Below, one piece after another: positions 23,082-24,613 of a stretch of 24,613 nt of DNA. Position numbers and translations under genes: made by a program. The stretch is from Flavobacterium sp. GTDB lineage: Bacteria > Bacteroidota > Bacteroidia > Flavobacteriales > Flavobacteriaceae. Where the stretch lies: positions 1 to 24,613 of the forward strand of contig JAGORP010000020.1 in assembly GCA_018062725.1 (NCBI GenBank), written 5' to 3'. Below the pieces are notes generated by a model, which was not told the origin of the DNA, ran no database searches, and saw only the letters and a list, made by a program, of their open reading frames with translations. How positions within the stretch are numbered: position 1 is the first letter of the stretch; each line of letters begins with the position of its first letter.

Positions 23082-23112
23082 TTGTTTGAAAAATAATCAT
23101 CGAATACTTTTG
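23082..23112 (+). promoter_or_regulatory. Promoter of lipoprotein gene (TTG-N20-TACTTTTG)
   Basis: TTG at 23082-23084 and TACTTTTG at 23105-23112 with a 20-bp spacer. The ATG is 21 nt after the -7 box. This excludes the upstream in-frame start at 23086, which would lie inside the promoter. Confidence 0.65.
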
Positions 23113-23133
23113 CACAAACAATCAAAAAAAACT

Positions 23134-23643
23134 ATGAAAAAAACTTATTTTATCTCGGCAATTATTTCGACGTTACTGCTAAGCTCTTGTGGTTCAGGAA
23201 TTATTTACAATCCACCAACGCAATTAATATCACAAGAGAAAGCTAAAAACCTGAACTTAAAGTACATTAATGAACGATCCAATTTGATTACTCAAAACCT
23301 TAATGTAGAAGATGCTAATGCTATTTGGTATTCTATTGAAGAGCTTGAAAATTATCTTCATTATGTTAAAAAAGAAGGAAAAGAGAAAGGAATTGAAGTA
23401 ACTGGTATTCGATTTTATTTAGGCGTGTATCCTAATGACATCCCGAACTATCAAGAAAAAGCAGGTATGACCACGATCTTTTTATCGCCAACTAAAAAAA
23501 ATGCGCGTAATAAACAGGAATTAAGAAGTGAAAAAACGAATAAACAAACCAATCGAACAGAGGAAAATATTGATGCAGTTGAAATTTCGCCTTTAAATTT
23601 TGGAGGAATGGGGAATCCACCTAAGATTGAGTACGGAGAATAA
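23134..23643 (+). CDS. Lipoprotein paralogue of the 23820 gene, unknown family
   Basis: A 169-residue lipoprotein. The signal is M-K-K-T with a hydrophobic core and L-S-S-C; Cys19 is lipidated and followed by G-S-G. The mature domain (about 28-125) has Q-L-I-S-Q-E-K-A-K, E-D-A-N-A-I-W-Y-S, L-E-N-Y and G-I-R-F-Y, all repeated in the neighbouring 136-residue protein. A charged low-complexity stretch (about 128-148) follows, and the end is N-F-G-G-M-G-N-P-P-K. I do not recognise the family. The lipid anchor puts it at the envelope, whereas its paralogue lacks any signal. It is divergent from the caspase-like gene and ends at a strong terminator. Confidence 0.85.
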   Translation: MKKTYFISAIISTLLLSSCGSGIIYNPPTQLISQEKAKNLNLKYINERSNLITQNLNVEDANAIWYSIEELENYLHYVKKEGKEKGIEVTGIRFYLGVYPNDIPNYQEKAGMTTIFLSPTKKNARNKQELRSEKTNKQTNRTEENIDAVEISPLNFGGMGNPPKIEYGE

Positions 23644-23680
23644 TTTAGTTTAAAAACAAGTAGTACTTTCCATACTTTTT

Positions 23681-23712
23681 ACAAAAGCCATCTCTAGTTA
23701 GATGGCTTTTGT
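23681..23712 (+). terminator. Strong hairpin terminator after the lipoprotein gene
   Basis: A 13-bp perfect stem: 23681-23693 (ACAAAAGCCATCT) pairs with 23700-23712 (AGATGGCTTTTGT) around a 6-nt loop. The T-run is within the right arm. It separates the two paralogues into two transcripts. Confidence 0.85.
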
Positions 23713-23754
23713 AATGATTTCTGAATTTACTTTTAAAAGAGGAGCAACAAAAAA

Positions 23755-23768
23755 GGGGGTATTTCCCC
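23755..23768. promoter_or_regulatory. GGGG-N6-CCCC near-palindrome, putative operator copy 2
   Basis: GGGGGTATTTCCCC is identical to copy 1 at 12 of 14 positions. It is also preceded by an A run, directly followed by TTGTTT, and in the same place against the -33 TTG. Confidence 0.6.
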
Positions 23769-23799
23769 TTGTTTAGGTTATGGGATAGAAATAAATTTG
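23769..23799 (+). promoter_or_regulatory. Promoter of the 23820 gene (TTG-N20-TAAATTTG)
   Basis: TTG at 23769-23771 and TAAATTTG at 23792-23799, again with a 20-bp spacer. The ATG follows 20 nt after the -7 box. Confidence 0.65.
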
Positions 23800-23819
23800 T
23801 TGTAATCAAATAAATCATC

Positions 23820-24230
23820 ATGAAAACTTCAGAAGAACAATTAACAAGTGTCCCTTTTCAACTTATTTCACAAGAAAAGGCAAAAGAATTAAATAGCAAC
23901 TTTAGTATTTGTAATGAAGCGCTATCGAAGGAAGAAGATGCAAATGCTTTGTGGTATTCTTTAGAAACTTTAGAAAACTACATTGCTTATGTAAAAAATG
24001 AAGGAATTACAAAAGGTTATGATATTGAGGGAATCCGTTTTTATTTTGGTAAATATTCTGAGAATGAACCAGACGGAAAAGCAGGATACACCACTTTGTT
24101 TTTAACGCCAACTGGAAAACTAAAAACAGAAGAATCTGAAAGTAATGTATCTTCAAAAGATATTATAGCAATACAGCCCATGAATTTTGGAGGAATGGGA
24201 AATCCACCAAAAATGAAGTATGGAGAATAA
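23820..24230 (+). CDS. Cytoplasmic paralogue of the lipoprotein, unknown family
   Basis: A 136-residue protein without signal peptide or membrane segment, homologous over nearly its whole length to the mature part of the preceding lipoprotein. Shared blocks are Q-L-I-S-Q-E-K-A-K, E-D-A-N-A-x-W-Y-S, L-E-N-Y-x-x-Y-V-K, G-I-R-F-Y-x-G and the C-terminal N-F-G-G-M-G-N-P-P-K. It therefore has the same domain in a different compartment, which suggests duplication with retargeting. Its promoter is built like that of the lipoprotein, so both probably answer to the same regulator. The next gene starts 7 nt after its stop, so they form an operon. Confidence 0.82.
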   Translation: MKTSEEQLTSVPFQLISQEKAKELNSNFSICNEALSKEEDANALWYSLETLENYIAYVKNEGITKGYDIEGIRFYFGKYSENEPDGKAGYTTLFLTPTGKLKTEESESNVSSKDIIAIQPMNFGGMGNPPKMKYGE

Positions 24231-24237
24231 ATAAAAT

Positions 24238-24613
24238 ATGTTAGCAGATTTAAGATTTTACACCATTTTTTTAACTTTATTATCAAGTGTTATAGGTTTG
24301 TTATTTTGGCATAAATTACCCAGCAACAGGGCTAGGTTTTTTTTGTTTTCAATTGGCTTTTCCTTGTTACTCGATTTTATTGGTACAAATTTTACGCAAT
24401 GGACTGGGATGTTAAACTACGGAGTATATAATTTTTATATCCTAGTGTTATTTTCGTATTATTTGTTATTTTTTAAATCTTTACTCAAAAAAATAGCCTA
24501 TAAATATACTGCAGGGCTCTTTTCAATCTTTTTTCTAGTAGTTTCAATTATAAATTGGAGTTTTTTACAAAATGGATTGGAAAACATTTTGACTTATACT
24601 TATGCCATTGGGG
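24238..24613 (+). CDS. Polytopic membrane protein, partial (C-terminus off the window)
   Basis: An open frame from the ATG at 24238 to the window edge, about 125 codons without a stop. Four hydrophobic segments are visible: about residues 6-24, 35-50, 60-75 and 85-103, separated by short loops containing a few charged residues (W-H-K-L-P-S-N-R-A-R, K-S-L-L-K-K). The layout resembles the N-terminal multi-pass part of membrane sensors, but nothing specific can be recognised and the downstream domain is not in the window. It begins 7 nt after the preceding gene, indicating co-transcription. Confidence 0.75.
   Translation, partial: MLADLRFYTIFLTLLSSVIGLLFWHKLPSNRARFFLFSIGFSLLLDFIGTNFTQWTGMLNYGVYNFYILVLFSYYLLFFKSLLKKIAYKYTAGLFSIFFLVVSIINWSFLQNGLENILTYTYAIG

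Noticed and set aside
23086..23133. Longer lipoprotein from 23086
   Set aside because: The extension covers the promoter and would spoil the lipoprotein signal that begins at 23134.
22907..23133. tRNA or small RNA gene in the divergent gap
   Set aside because: No cloverleaf or strong hairpin plus T-run; only short repeats and one promoter.

Overview
The window looks like a chromosomal segment of a Flavobacterium-type bacterium (Bacteroidota, Flavobacteriaceae). The DNA is AT-rich. Recognisable promoters carry the Bacteroidota -7 box TAnnTTTG, and start codons mostly follow A-rich leaders rather than strong Shine-Dalgarno sites. The gliding-motility genes gldB and gldC are present, and the gene content and order match flavobacterial housekeeping loci. 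No tRNA, rRNA, CRISPR array, insertion sequence or phage structural gene was seen, and no gene-free stretch exceeds 300 bases.

Layout. 1-2900 (minus): start of the division and cell-wall cluster, mraZ-rsmH-ftsL-ftsI, with ftsI cut by the window edge and three 10-bp-phased MraZ-type boxes in the promoter. 3153-4551 (plus): alpha/beta hydrolase and GTPase engB. 4697-6123 (minus): gldB and gldC. 6220-7731 (plus): nadE and a LuxR-type response regulator. 7728-9704 (minus): DNA primase dnaG with a degenerate zinc site. 9803-11041 (minus): exported beta-helix-like protein. 11180-13519 (minus): ECF sigma factor, anti-sigma-like membrane protein and outer-membrane barrel. 13622-14602 (minus): polyprenyl diphosphate synthase. 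14782-15609 (plus): lipoprotein.

The accessory part is 15710-24613. A seven-gene minus-strand array runs in transcription order: caspase-like protease, trypsin/V8-like serine protease, a 118-residue protein, a 510-residue protein, a 617-residue protein, a CYTH-like protein, and a peptidoglycan-binding N-acetylmuramidase. The 118-, 510- and 617-residue proteins are diverged homologues of one another that I cannot assign to a named family. None of the seven has an obvious signal peptide. Two intergenic gaps in the array carry the same 36-nt hairpin element with a compensatory base-pair change.

Divergent from the array is a lipoprotein gene, then a paralogue without a signal peptide, then a membrane protein that runs off the window. 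The two paralogues have matching promoters: a GGGG-N6-CCCC near-palindrome touching the -33 TTG, and a 20-bp spacer to the -7 box. My inference is that this is a two-protease module acting on the repeated 118/510/617 family, with a cell-wall hydrolase as one output. That could mean programmed lysis, defence, or a secreted or released effector. The sequence shows the gene content but not the function.
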